Numbered from the stretch's first letter, positions 33,130 through 44,717 are shown. The stretch is DNA of 64,000 nt from Parelaphostrongylus tenuis (GCA_019055375.1 JAHQIW010006212.1:116593-180592); one strand, 5' to 3'. Notes: generated by a model from the letters alone, not told the origin. Made by a program: numbers and translations.

Positions 33130-33620
33130 TTGAACGGATCAATTTTTACTGCTACTCGCAGTGCGGTTGGCGTTTAGAATCCATAGCAGAAAAATTCCAA
33201 TTCCAAATTCTCTTCACCATTCGGCATTTGTGGGATGAAAAAGTGCATAGCTTGCCCAAACGTTAGAGACGGTGACTGCTTAAGCTTCAGTACGGTACAC
33301 CTAGTTTCTTCAAAGGCACGCAAGGCTGCCTACTTCAGCGAAGCGGATAGAACACTCTGCGTTTCTATAAAAGAGCACCTGGTTGGGAAACTCGAAATCA
33401 AGTGGAATTCTCCTGGACAAGCATAGAAAGAAAAAGTAGAGAACAAGATTTCAAAACAGATTCCTTATCTTCACAGAGGAATCTTAATAATATTTGTAAA
33501 AGGCCTTTGAAGAATTATAACAAAGCCTGGAAATGCGGAAATAAACCACCAGGAGTGTTGGTTTATCGCGTGTGATTTTGCCCCGAATTTCTTTTGACAG
33601 GAGCCAGACATATCGTTGAC
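33130..33620 (+). pseudogene. Penelope-like GIY-YIG endonuclease fragment (copy in duplication 1)
   Basis: The plus frame at 33235-33426 encodes CIACPNVRDGDC, a cysteine motif known upstream of the endonuclease in Penelope-like elements. It continues GTVYL-like (STVHLVSS) and AAYFSEADRTLCVSIKEHL, which corresponds to the YIGETGR...IKEHL part of the GIY-YIG nuclease. Downstream frames keep traces of the KTLEAFW region (AAGGCCTTTGAAGAATT). Frameshifts and stops make it non-functional. Its duplicate is at 50400-50900. Confidence 0.7.
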
Positions 33621-33714
33621 TTAAGTAAGACAGTTAGGTTGGTTTCACTCATTAACTAGAGGACTTAGAAAAAATCATAACGGTGAATGGGAGCAGAATG
33701 AAAAAGTGATAGCG

Positions 33715-33885
33715 AAGCGGTGGTCTTGGTGATGTAAAGGTAGCATACCTCCCTTTATGAGTGAAACAAGGGTTTAGCTAGCGCTTGGGCTCAAATGTTT
33801 TGAATATCTTTCAACGCTCTCAGATGTAAAATTACAGCATAGTCACACTGTTAGAAGCAGTAAAACGAATCCTGTAAAATTTTGC
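33715..33885 (+). repeat. diverged SINE family A
   Basis: GTCTTGGTGATGTAAAGGTAGC resembles an A box. The B-box region is eroded. The linker ATGTTTTGAATATCTTTCAACG and an ACTGTTAGAAGCAGT hairpin tail remain. Also present in the duplicate at 50995. Confidence 0.5.
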
Positions 33886-34239
33886 TGAGCATTAAAGAGA
33901 AAGTGTTTCTTATGTGGAAAAAATTTGTGCACCAATTTTCTTTTACTGAGATTGTGAAAGCGTTCGACTGAGCAGATTGATATTTATTTCAACTTGCCAG
34001 TTTTGCAGAAGACAAAATAAAGGTAGCATCAGGCAGTATTGAAATAAATAAACATTATCAATGACAACCTCTTTCTTCGCATCAAGACAACACTGAATTA
34101 CTGGATGAATCTTGAAATTAATAAGAAGTCTCCTGGAAGCGTTAACTTTTTAGTTCTTAGCTCCACCAATCGCTACCTATTTTGAGAGTCCAATTCTGAA
34201 CCCTAAGCTGAAACTTGCTACTGCTAAGTCAAATGAGAG

Positions 34240-34590
34240 CAGTGATGTAGAGTGATGTGCAAAGCTTTTGGGTCAGGCTAGATTCCAGCCCACATCTCAG
34301 TCTATCCGTAAGCGCGTGCTCTAACCTGCTGCACTACTGACGCCCATTTTGCACACCACCCTTCCTACGTTACAGCACATCTATCTGTCTGCCGCCAACC
34401 GTCAACGACCTGGCCCGGGTAGTCCGTATTGACACTGAACCTCAATCACGCTGACAGACATTCGGTATTAATGATCAAATGACCTAAAGCAAAAGTTTTG
34501 CACGTCACTCTACATCACTGGGTATATTTATAGCACCATTCCACCGCTAAAAAAGCGGTTAATTAAAGAAGATTTTCATGTGATCATCAA
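34240..34590. repeat. SINE family A, inverted composite
   Basis: A minus-strand head (34255-34345, B box reversed) and the upstream module join a plus-strand linker and tail: CACGTCACTCTACATCACTG, GCACCATTCCACCGCTAAAA and AAGCGGTTAATTAAAG. This is the empty-site counterpart of the LINE target at 51767-51783. Confidence 0.7.
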
Positions 34591-35159
34591 ATGACAACAG
34601 TTTCGTACAGAAACAACGCAATACACAACTCATGATATCGAAAATTTTTGAAAATTAGGGTCGACATGTTAGGTATTTCATCCACCTACGGAGAAAATTC
34701 ACAATCCTTCATATACAAAACTTTCTATTGACTAAGCCGAGGAGCAATCGTGCTGGAAGCAGCCGTCGCAAAATCAAGCAAACTCCTAGAGGAATATGAA
34801 ACCAAGTTTCAGCGATTGAATTCAAAGTCGCTAAAAGAAGAAGATGACTTTGAAGCATATTCAGACTATTCCTCAAGGATATAGCTCCCATACAAAGAAG
34901 TCAACGCCGCGTTATCAACATGCACGGTAAAGAGATTATAGTGACTTTCTTTCAGAGCGATTGATTATCGAATGTCGTTTGCTTCGCTTACGGCCATTGC
35001 GCCCAGTCGACTCTTCTGAGGCCTCGCTCAAAATTGATACATCCTGATTTACAGGGTGCGTAAGATATTCTGTCAACTCTGCATTTTGTTGATTTTTTTT
35101 TGAATATCCTGTTCACCATCTCTTTCCTCATCCCTCAAATACGAAAAAGGCGTTAGTAA

Positions 35160-36140
35160 AAACATGTCTAGAACAAGAGCCAATGTATGTACCGCGGAGG
35201 AGCAGAGAGTAGAATCCGTGAAACTGGCTTGGGAAATAGCCACTTCTAATGGATACGAATTTGTAATCCCTAGGCTTAGATTTAGAGGAAAAAATACGCC
35301 TCCGAACGAAAACTCGAATGAAAGGAAAGTCCTGTTTGTCCTCCCGTTCTTTTCAAATGAGATTATACAGCTATAAAACGCTGTTTGAAAAGAGGGGTTT
35401 AGAGCATTCGCTACTGAAATACCACTGAATGCTCTAAGACACCAAATAGTTCGTAGCCGCTCATTTGACCGTCTCTGTATAATGAAAAGTCGTAAAATAT
35501 GTCCTAAGGCAGAGACGGTTATTGCACAAGCTAGAGACAGTCTGCCGAATCTATTGCAAAGCGTGTAGCGATAAATATATTGGCTAAAACGGGTAGGCCG
35601 CTCTATGCTTCCATAGAAGAACATCTAGCTAACTTGGGCCATGCTAGAAAAACACCCCGCTAGGTATACATAGAGTTTAAAAGCATGCCGGAGTATTTCA
35701 TTTAGAGGTCTCCATCCTTGAGCAGGAGCAAAAAAAACTTAGTGCGAAAGATACTTGTGGCGTTCTGGATAAACACGACCAATCCAGCTATGACCCGCAA
35801 GGAAGAAGGCCTCATAATCACCCGTGATATGAGTCAGTATATAAGACTGTTTGTTTTGATGGGTATGGTGCGTTACTGGCCTATGTGATTACCGCTCCGC
35901 TGTTCTTCATCTGTTCATCCAGTGAAAGACATATGATGAAAAAGCGGTGAGTATGTTAAAGGTTGACTTTGTGCTTGATGCAATCGAAATTTAGGTCTGA
36001 CAATTTTCTCTGAAGAAGTGATGGAAATGTTTGACTGATTGGATTGTAAACAACTTTGACCTTTCCAGGCCCTGACGAAGGCGACCTGCCGAAACTTTAT
36101 CTGTTTGGTTGTGTGAATAAAGTTTGTATTTAACACCTCG
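35160..36140 (+). pseudogene. Penelope-like retroelement remnant (RT thumb/linker to GIY-YIG)
   Basis: Open stretches in order: SVKLAWEIATSNGYE and RKVLFVLPFFSNEI (35164-35376), typical of the post-RT linker of Penelope-like elements. TGRPLYASIEEHLA follows near 35595, from the GIY-YIG nuclease. The tail ends at 36070-36130 with the conserved motif CCCTGACGAAGG...GCCGAAAC and an ATAAAG-rich end. Several stops and frameshifts are present, and the catalytic YIG is altered. It is colinear with the better copy at 59.84-60.64 kb. Confidence 0.7.
36070..36096 (+). other. Penelope-linked 3' motif (hammerhead-like core)
   Basis: CCTGACGAAGG-CGACCT-GCCGAAAC has the CTGANGA and GAAA elements and a GGC/GCC stem, but with one extra A before the stem. 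Stems I and III are not obvious. Confidence 0.45.
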
Positions 36141-36144
36141 TGCC

Positions 36145-37655
36145 CCGCCTAAGAAGAAAGAAAAATAAGAACATTTATTAACAGCTGCTAATACGGCATA
36201 GAATGCACGATTACAAAGTTTGCCGTGGAAAAGTGCTACATGACAGTGTACAGCTGATATTCTTTCACTGACAAGCTAACACGATATTGATTCAAATAAA
36301 ATTCAAATACTTAACGAGTTTATCAAAGTCGCATTGGCCAGAATCGATTATCCACAGTCTATCATACTACCGACTTGTGTGCTCGGATTGAGCCTGATCT
36401 AGTGAAGCACCGAGCAAATGAACTAATATTGCTCCGTAGTGCTCTTTTTTACAGTACAGTTGCTAATTAACTGATTTCCCGTTGAAAATAACCTATTATG
36501 TTTAATTTGAAGTATGAAACTTACAGTAAAAACTTGTTGCAACTCCCTTGACCGACTATCAATTGTCCTCGGCATTGATTAAATATCTCCTTGATTTTCT
36601 TATTCAGCAAATACGAGGTTGTTAAGTTGGATGTTCATTCGGTACAGATGAACAATGAACGTGATCGTGATGACTGACGTTTCGGCTTTGTCGTCTTCTT
36701 CAGAGCCTGAAATAGTCAAATCAATATGCAGCATACTCAGTCTAGCACTCTCAAAGCCAAAGCAGCACAGATTACGTACCGTTTACTGTTGTTTTAGGGT
36801 CCGTAAGGTGTTAGTCGGTCATGGGAGTTGTTTCATGAAGACATTTTCCATCTGTAAAGTAAAAGGTGAATAAACTCCCATTTGTTGGGAAAGAAAGTCG
36901 AAATGCTAAATAAGAATATCGAGAACCACTGAATGCATTTGCATTGTCACAGATGACTGCAGCGAAAAAATAAGTGGAAAGAGAAGAAACTGCAGAAGAA
37001 GGCGTGTCCAAAAAGGGGACTGGATACGAAGAGTGTTCACGGCTTATACTTCTCTCTGTAATATTGCATAGAAACGATCTGCAGTTATGACATTGTGAAT
37101 TAATATATTCGCATAAAGATGAAAATCAAACCTAAGTGATCGTATTGGACCTGCTATCGCTTATAATCTATCAGCCAGCGCCTTAGGAAAGAATACTGAG
37201 AAAATGAGCTGACATTTACAACGATACCTTGGTAGTTGAACGAATTATCACCGTCATAACATGCTTTTATAAATTCAATTCTCAATCAACCATTGAAGAG
37301 TGCCAACAACGCACTGATGGCAGGTGGATGTATCGGTCCTTGGTTGGAATCCTTCTTGGCTCACTAAACCTTTCTTTCATATAAGATCGGCAATACAGCG
37401 TCTCTGGGAAAACAGCAGATCTGAACTGATACATTCGTAGACTACCGTGAATTCTTATCAACATGGGTGCCTAATTTGCTCATTTATCTCGTAGATTGTC
37501 ATGACGAGGAAGCTTAAGATCCTTTATGGTCCACACCACTTGCCTTAGTCTCGTTTTCGCTGCTTATTCTTGCAGTGTAGTCGACCGTTCCAAGTTTCTC
37601 GCGAACTTGATCCATTAATTCAAGTTTACTTTGAAATTCATTTACGAATGCTGAA
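36145..37655. other. mostly anonymous; Penelope-linked motif at 36673-36708
   Basis: A minus-strand CTCTGAAGAAGACGAC...GCCGAAACGTCAG occurs at 36673-36708. No gene could be supported. Confidence 0.4.
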
Positions 37656-37659
37656 TGCT

Positions 37660-37950
37660 TGTTAAGGGGCGCCGTGGCCGAGTAGTTATGATGCTCGTCG
37701 CTGGGAGCGTGGACCGAACTCCACCCTCCAGCGCTCTCTGGCAATCATCAACGAGCAACCTATGGCACGGCACAGCCAGGCTATCTCTGAGATTTCAGAG
37801 AAGATCGCTCAATCAGTGTATCACGTGTATCACGACATGCAAGAAGAAAACGAAAAAGCGAATCAAATGCCAGATGTATTGGAATCCGCACAGTGAAAAG
37901 AAACTTGTGAAGACTGGTCAATAAAGTGTCTAAAAAATTGTGCGAATTTC
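37660..37950 (+). repeat. tRNA-derived SINE, family C (best copy)
   Basis: The head GGCGCCGTGGCCGAGTAGTT resembles the 5' half of tRNA-Ser/Leu, with an A box TGGCCGAGTAG and a weak B box near GACCGAACTCC. The body contains CACAGCCAGGCTATCTCTGAG. The tail is GGAATCCGCACAGTGAAAAG, then GACTGGTCAATAAAGTGTC. Confidence 0.7.
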
Positions 37951-38277
37951 AACGCTCAAGTTTCAAGTAACAGCTCAAGTTCAGGAATGGTCTCGAATCG
38001 TTTGTCTGGAAATGCTGGCAGAGTGCTAAACAGTCGTCCTACGGATTATACCCTGCCGGGTCGAATACGGTAAGTAATCGATAGCTTTTTCAAAAAATCT
38101 CAAGTGGTTCATACTTCTCCCTTCCATCCATTAAATTCTCCACTCAATCGTTCTCAAAGCTTTTTCTAATAGAGGTGGAAGCATAACGTTATCAGCTTGA
38201 TCGAAGTTCCGTTCCGCTCTTTCAATGCCATTTCCGTGGCTGAAAAGAAAGCATGTGCTAAATCATTTTTGTGTTTT

Positions 38278-38366
38278 CTATAGTTCTCCTCAAAGATTCC
38301 CTTTTCTGATCCATTTGCAATTCTGGAGACTTATAATGACGATGACAAAACAAAGGTTTACTAGAA
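38278..38366 (+). other. possible exon, unsupported by homology
   Basis: After TTTTCTATAG an open frame reads FSSKIPFSDPFAILETYND and ends at TAG. Acidic and protein-like in composition, but with no family match or partner exon. Confidence 0.2.
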
Positions 38367-38456
38367 ATCTTCTCTCAACAAAGCGTTTTGTATCCAAGCA
38401 AGTTCCCGAACCGTTGCAGTATGACGGCGAAGTTTTACGCTCAAATTGTCCTCACC

Positions 38457-38626
38457 CTACCAGTCCTTTTTCTTTAAGAGAGCAATGAGGAATTTGCATC
38501 GTTGAGTTATTAATATGTCAGCACTCAAACTAGACTTTGATCCATCAACGGTAGAGAAGTCCTGTAGATTATCATGACATTTTATTATATTGGCAGTTGT
38601 TCCGGCAATTTCACCTTTTTCATAGC
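38457..38626 (-). other. possible terminal exon
   Basis: Minus strand: a TTCTTCCAG|GCTATGAAAAAGG acceptor, then 55 open codons to TAG. The acceptor context resembles the last exon-like segments of the duplicated family (AG|GCTGTGAAAAC at 29056 and 27141) and uses the same entry phase. The similarity ends after a few codons. Confidence 0.25.
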
Positions 38627-38845
38627 CTGGAAGAATCATATTGAAACCGAAACGGGATCTTCTTTTTCAAACACTACAGTAACTTAAGCCGAGAAAATTT
38701 AACACGTTAATCTTTTATCAAGATAATAAACAGCTTCTTTTATACTCACAGCCCTGCTCTTTATTAACTTTAACACTCTCATATCCACGTGAAACTCGTA
38801 GATATTACTTTCAGACTTTTCGTTTTATACATGCTGACTTCAGAT

Positions 38846-38992
38846 CCTGCAAAATTAATGAGCACAACATTTGATTCTTCAAACCAGTTTTTTCCAGGTG
38901 AAGACCAAGCTTTTGCAGGATTTAGTCAGGAGTCCAACGAGGATCAAGTTCCAGGACCAACATCATGCCAACTAGTCAAACACTCTTTTTAA
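38846..38992 (+). other. possible terminal exon
   Basis: A GACTTCAG acceptor is followed by ~48 open codons (starting DPAKLMSTTFDSSNQFF) to TAA. Composition is Ser/Gln/Asp-rich and protein-like. It is unconfirmed and lies opposite the previous candidate's neighbourhood. Confidence 0.25.
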
Positions 38993-39169
38993 CGTGGATT
39001 TCATGGCATTACTAATGCTTCTCAGGTCCACGCCAGTTTCCATATGGGTGTGGAGACAGCTAGCACACAGAATTTCACTATAACCACTACAACTGTTTTA
39101 GCAGAGTAACATTAGGGAGTCTATTGAATTCTTGGGTACCACCAAAATAGTGCTGATTATAGATTTTCG

Positions 39170-39325
39170 CACTATTGAGCCAGATGAAATATGTCCAATA
39201 ATGCTGAGTGATATACAAAAGCGATACATTGGGCGCCGAGAGTTGAACCCTCGTAATGCCCTTGCGTGGGCGCATATTGATCTTGCACTATCAGCGCTTC
39301 CATCCTGATATCGCCCTTCCCTGCT
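39170..39325 (-). repeat. SINE family A, diverged
   Basis: Minus strand: the head has GGGTTCAACTCTCGGCGCCC as its B-box side, then the TATATCACTCAGCATTATTGG linker toward lower coordinates. Confidence 0.6.
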
Positions 39326-39429
39326 ATTCAACGATAATTGGATAAATTCGGGGATTCTACCTATCATCTCGTGTGTGCTATATGAATTCTTCCTACTTTG
39401 GAGTATGTATACTCATTGTGGTTCTTTTT

Positions 39430-40215
39430 AATTAGAGGGGTACAAATGAAAAGCCGACCTCATTCGCTGGAGAGGAACTCTTCATAGAAGTGTTGGTAAC
39501 CATTCGAAAGCTGAGATTTCTTGCTACAGCTCCACTTCGCCGGTTTTCCAAAACACCCTTCTATAACACTGTAATCTTCACAAAAAACTAGCGCATTTTT
39601 CACGTCGGACAGAGCTCTTCTTTGGGACTATTAGTAATCATAAGATAGCGTAGTGCTTCCTTATGTCATTGCTGCACTTATATCCTGAAAAGACCGTTTC
39701 TCTGCACCGCATCAGGTAAAATAAGTTGAATTCGATGTGTAAGAATGGACGATCTAAAGCCGATACACGTAGCGGTGGGTGTAGTGGTCACGTGACGCTG
39801 ACGTAGTACGCGCCTTTTACGCTTTCATAGAACCGTTCACTGGCCTCCGCGAGCCAGCGCCCACGTGAATCGCGCGGGACGCCGTTGGTCTCACGTAGGA
39901 ATCTGGCTTATTAGAACTTGCGTTGCAATTTATTTTACGTGCTGCGTTCCAGAGAAACGGTCTTTTCAGGACTCAAGAAAAGCGTTAGAATCAATTTCAT
40001 CTATGCAATTGAATGATTACTAATAGCCCAAAGAAAGAGCTCTGCCCGGTGAGAAATATCCGTGTCTGCAGCCAAGAAATCTCTTCCTGAAGAAGCGTCA
40101 AAAAAGTCTTCTCGAGAGCCAGCGACGTGAAACTGTAGCTTCAAGTCTCAGCTTTCGAATGGCTACTACCACTCCTATGAAAAGCTCCTCTCCAGCAAAC
40201 ATTTAAAAAAGAACC
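39430..40215. mobile_element. ~0.8-kb MITE (copy 3)
   Basis: Left arm TTAGAGGGGTACAAATGA...CATTCGCTGGAGAGG...AACCATTCGAAAGCTGAGA; right arm its inverse, ...TCTCAGCTTTCGAATGG...CTCTCCAGC. The interior holds AAATAAGTTGAATTCG as in the other copies. Confidence 0.65.
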
Positions 40216-40219
40216 ATAA

Positions 40220-42175
40220 TGCAACTCAAGTACACTCATTCAACTGAGTAACCTGGTAGTATACCTTAGTTGATCGTTGCAGGACCACCACTCGCAAGAT
40301 TATGACTATCACGGGTTACTGAAGGTGAGCACATTTGCGCTGTTGGGCTGTCATTAATGATGCTTCTCTTGTCTTGTGTTCATCAACATGTCATTGTCGT
40401 TCCACGCGGTCTGCTTCCGTATCGGTTTTCTTGTTCTGCTGATGTCTTTTTTCTTTTCCATACTTATTTTTTCAAGAAGTTTTTTCTTCATACTCACTTT
40501 TTCGTTCATTTTGTCGGCACAAAACTCTACGACATTAGTGATAGGCCAGCTCACGATAATGTGGGAGAGTGTTAGCATACTGTTCTTGTAATAATCAGAG
40601 TACTTATCCAAGATTATTCCAGTTGAACATCAACCTAAATTTTCTCCAAAGTTCTGAGCGCAAAATTTCCTCCGGTCAAAACTGTTTTTGACTTGACGTT
40701 GTAAGTTATACACTTGTATTTATTATTATCCTCCACAAACTTCAGCCGTATTTCCCTTATTCAATCTTCAATAAATGTCATCATAATCGCGCTTATCAAT
40801 CAAATGGAAATAAAAGATGAAAACAATGTTATCGAGTCGTTTCAATTTGATTTTGAATTGCAGAGGAGAAAGGGCAGGGGAGGAGACTGGCACGATTCGG
40901 GCCCTTAAAAACGTAAGAAATCCGGATGACATTGTTTTCATACAGTCTGAGAATAGATAAATAAAAGTAACCATAGGTAAACTAGCCTAGATAGATTTTC
41001 TAGCCATCGAAACGCTTAGTTCGGGTGGTAAGACGTTGAGTGTTGTACTAGCACATTGGTTCAAAATTTCATTCTTCGCCACCACCTATCTGTAGAAATG
41101 ATGCATATCGTTGTACGCAAAGAAATTTTATTTGCCATTTGCAGAGTACTTTTAATTCTAAATGATATTAATATATCTGGTTAACTCATATCAAACTAAA
41201 AATAATGTCGATCATTCAACTCTAAACGATTTATGGCATTTTGTTGAAAACCGATGCTGAGGAAATCGACGAAATAAAAGCAGTAGGTCTCTTCTCATTT
41301 GTTTTTATATAACTCAGTTTCTAAGGATGTCAATATATGTATATATACATATTTATGCATGTATACATGTATATGTATATGCACACATATGTATATGTAT
41401 GTTACATATATACAGTAAGTACATGTATGTATGGATATATGTACGCACGTACTTAAGTATGTAGGCATATGTATGTATATTTGTACAGTACATATGTGTA
41501 CATTTATGGCGCGTGAATTTACTTTGATACGAAGTATTGCTACAAAGAATAGATTCAGTATCGACCGACTTCTGTGGTCTACAAGTTCTTATCATTTCAA
41601 GTGCTCTTCAATGAAAATTGCTTTTCTTTGTATTTCTCGAAGAGAATGCTTTATATTACGAGATAAGCTTTGTAGTTTTCAGTCGCGAAATTACTTTCTT
41701 TCCTTATAAATTCGATTTGTCTGTGGAATTTCCCATTTGTTTCAGCTGATTCGAATCGATTCGATTTGATTCTGCAGAAGATTCCATGACGTGCACGAGT
41801 AGCGAGCTGAACTATCTCAACTTGAGTACCTTCAAGAATCAGGTATTTCAAAGAGTGCTGGCGACGTTTTCCTTTTATCTCGTCTTCAGTAATTCTAATA
41901 GTGTCCATCAGTTTATCCTAATAATTTTTAGAAATTTATAAGGAAAGGAGAGTTCATCTGGTTTTCCTCTTCTATTTTTTTTTGTGGAAACAATCAGCTT
42001 ACTTACCTAGGGCAATGTGGCCAGGTGAATGAATACGGTATATAATTCGTACATCATGAATGAGGGAACCAAAAATGAAATCGTTCCAAGTAAATCAAAC
42101 GGAAGTCGTATCGTTCCTTGACCAATGAAAGTCATTGATATGTTTCCAAGTATATCTAAGAGAATCGAGTGGTGA
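40220..42175. other. no gene recognised; microsatellite at 41335-41505
   Basis: TATG/TACA microsatellite sequence at 41335-41505. Lys-rich or Phe-rich frames at 40350-40610 reflect an A/T-skewed tract. Confidence 0.4.
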
Positions 42176-42179
42176 GCAA

Positions 42180-42345
42180 AATTATGATCTCAGGCGGGAG
42201 TTGAACCCGCCTTTCACCCATATCGTGGGCGCGTGCTACCACTTCACCACTGTGGCATCCTTTCACATCACTCATTCTTCAATCTCTCTGTCATAGCTAC
42301 CAGCCATTAACATTTTACAGGTTTAGTCGGATAAGCAGTATCGCT
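42180..42345 (-). repeat. SINE family A, tRNA-like head well preserved
   Basis: Minus strand head at 42187-42260: GTGGTGAAGTGGTAGCACGC, anticodon-arm-like CGCCC...GGGTG, and a 5-bp T arm, GCGGGTTCAACTCCCGC. The residue before the would-be anticodon is not T and acceptor pairing is incomplete. Similar copies are dispersed, so it is read as a SINE, not a tRNA gene. Confidence 0.65.
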
Positions 42346-42599
42346 CCATAAACCCAGTTAAGCTCACAGCCATTGTACCTATAAAATTCCAAAATTTCAA
42401 TGTTTTATTGCTTTTTCTGCCTACCACTCAGTTATCTTAGGTATGCTTGAGACATCATAACACTGCGAACAAAGAGTAAAAACATAAGAATTTGGATTTA
42501 TTTAAGTACAATATCTGTCAGCTCAACTGGATTTATAAAGCGATATTGCTTACTCGACCAAACTTGCTAAAGGTTGGTGACTGATAGCTATGATAGAGA

Positions 42600-42690
42600 G
42601 ACCTTGAAGAATGAGCAACGCTTAGAGGTGGCCTTCGTGGTGTATGGAAAGCAGGTTTAACTCCCGCCTAAGATCGTCTTTTCGCCTACC
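42600..42690 (+). repeat. SINE family A head fragment
   Basis: GAGGTGGCCTTCGTGGTGTATGG, then GCAGGTTTAACTCCCGCCTAAG. The middle of the tRNA-like region is deleted. Confidence 0.5.
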
Positions 42691-42699
42691 ACTCATTTC

Positions 42700-43600
42700 T
42701 CTTAGGTGTACTTGAAAATTAATAAAGGGAAGCTACAGTTTTTGAAAGCACATGCAATGTTGTTGATATCAGCATTTATTGGATAGAGTATTACATCGCA
42801 TGTAATAAATGGCTGACAGTGGCTGACGGTACAGCGGTTCTGCCTTCTGCAAGGCCTGGGAAGCTCAAACTGATTCGCAGTCTATTCAGTCGATACATTC
42901 TTAACCCTGGCAGAAATAAGTAATAAACAAATTTTGAATAGTATAGTGAAGAGCTTTTTTTATGAAGACAGTCATTGTTTGATTGGCTCAAAACCTTCTA
43001 ATTAGTCATTGAAGACAAGTAGCTCAGAGTCTTGCATCGAGTAAGAATGTGCCTGGCTTAGGTCAAAGACATTAGCCTGAGGAATGATGCGAGGTTCGCG
43101 CGAATTACAAAAAAAAAGGCGCCTCTCTTTGTGATTCATTTTCGAATTTTTAGTATTTTTACTGTGATATAGTGAAATGTTTGTACTTATGAAGTACAAT
43201 TATTAGCACCTCGCATCGGCTCATCAAAGGGAAACACTGAATCATTCAATCTATGTAGATAACATTTGATGATCGGTCGTCGGAAAAGAATAATTCTCTG
43301 AACATGTTGGTTTATCTGAAGAATTTTGCCTTCGTTCGATTGAACCACAAGCCATCATTTTATAAACGGTTGCAATTTTCAGTCACATCAAGCCTTCAGA
43401 TTCAAAAATTTCAACGGAATTTCACATTAGATCTAAGCTGCGTAGTACAAAAAGACAGCTTTTGATATAGTAAATTTACTTCTGCAATCCAACGTTTCGT
43501 CTGGTCAAACGTTTTCTCACGAGAACAGAGATAGTGCGTAAGTACAAATAGCTCTGTACATAACCCGCTTTTGTCGCTAGTGCATAGATCTTGAGGTTCC
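42700..43600. other. no gene; Penelope-linked motif at 43491-43523
   Basis: Minus strand GTGAGAAAACGTTTGACCAGACGAAACG at 43491-43523: the GTTT-GACC-AGAC hairpin followed by GAAACG resembles stem II of family II. Confidence 0.4.
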
Positions 43601-43604
43601 TTGA

Positions 43605-43890
43605 ATAAAGTACAGAAGCTCTCGGTTTTGATCGATTCCTGAAAGATGCGTTACGCCTTTGGTTGTATAGAGCATTGTTTGAGGTTACTGAATGTGTACC
43701 AGGTCTTTACGATGACTTCGGGTAACATACTATTGTATCAGGTCGGTATTATTATCCTCTCAGACAGGTCTGGTGCTAAATTGCCAACACTGGAGTTATG
43801 GAAGGCTTGGTGAGTCATGGCAAGTATCAAACCACTGATCACATGTGTGTCGCAGGCATATCTAGCTAGTGCGCCGTACACGCCCTAGAA
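43605..43890 (-). repeat. tRNA-derived SINE, family B
   Basis: Minus-strand copy. ATCGATTCCTGAAAGATGCG near 43632, TTTGAGGTTACTGAATG near 43680 and GGAAGGCTTGGTGAGTCATGG near 43800 match the family in order. Confidence 0.7.
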
Positions 43891-43894
43891 CATC

Positions 43895-44530
43895 TGACTT
43901 GAAATATGGGTATTTGAGAATCCCAAGTAGTTATCCATGTTGAGAAATGATAATCATAGTTCTCATATCTTACGGTATATTTACATTCAGAATTAGCTAT
44001 AGACATAGTGGGAAATTGTGAATGGTATCTATAAAATGTCGTAATGAAAAGGAAAGCATAGTAATTATGTGATATTCAAGGATTAGAACACTCGGCCTAC
44101 GTGTTTTTACTACGAATTAGAGTTAAAGAAATCATATATGATGAGTGTGCAAGTACCTTCTGGTGTACTTGTCAGTATAGTTCAGGGTTAGGTTCGTTTC
44201 TGTTTGATAGTGCTCAATGCTGGCCAGTGCTTCAGATACTTATCTTTCTTCCAGAGAGGCCTTTATCACATCGAGACGTAAATTCGAAGTTTGAACAAGC
44301 TAGAGAACTCTGTTTGCAACAGCAACTAAGCTGCCGGGACGTTGTCGTTGATCGATGGAGGTATTGAAAAACTAAGCATTCCCAATGTTTGTGCATTTGT
44401 GTATAAGTTGGTTTACGTCTTGTTAATGATGTAACACTCAAAAAGATTCATGGAGAAGAATCAATGTTCATTAGACAGTTTAGGATAAGATGATAAAATT
44501 TATGAAATCTGCTTTTTTTTTCATGAAATC
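43895..44530. other. no gene recognised
   Basis: An 88-codon plus frame at 44101-44367 has no recognisable domain or supporting splice structure. Confidence 0.35.
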
Positions 44531-44613
44531 GACTGTTTTTGAAACCTGGTAATGAACATTCAAAATAATTCCGAAAAAAATGAATGTTTCTAGCCTTACG
44601 AGGTTGGTACGCC

Positions 44614-44664
44614 ATAGCCATACACCGGTGTTTCGGAGGTTTCGGCCTCCTCGTCAGTGACCCC
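44614..44664 (-). ncRNA. hammerhead ribozyme, type I (family I)
   Basis: Minus strand: core CTGACGA (complement of 44651-44657), stem II GGAGG-CCGAAA-CCTCC (5 bp), GAAA, stem III ACA-CCGG-TGT and cleavage nucleotide A (complement of 44621). Stem I is reduced to 5 bp by substitutions (TGGCTAT instead of TGGCCCT). The core is intact. Confidence 0.75.
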
Positions 44665-44717
44665 CGCCCCACATTAAGCCCTGCATTGTAGCAAGGAGGG
44701 AGGCGTATGTGGTGTGT

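Larger units (their letters stand above)
32575..35095. repeat. segmental duplication, copy 1 (without LINE)
   Basis: Aligns almost end to end with 49845-55490 once the LINE at 51784-54821 is removed. Homology starts at TCCCGCCTGAC inside a SINE and ends near ATTGATACATCCTGATTTACAG. By eye, identity is high but clearly below 95%. It contains a Penelope-like endonuclease fragment, SINE pieces and the uninterrupted site into which the LINE inserted in copy 2 (around 34505-34515). Confidence 0.85.

Noticed and set aside
35073..35624. 183-codon minus-strand reading frame
   Set aside because: Antisense to the Penelope-like remnant on the plus strand; no recognisable domain.
41255..41285. CTGAGGAAATCGACGAAAT as a hammerhead core
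   Set aside because: No stem II pairing and no flanking complementarity; a chance match.
42187..42260. Candidate tRNA gene on the minus strand
   Set aside because: T arm is good, but acceptor pairing is incomplete, the base before the anticodon is not T, and many dispersed relatives with SINE tails exist.
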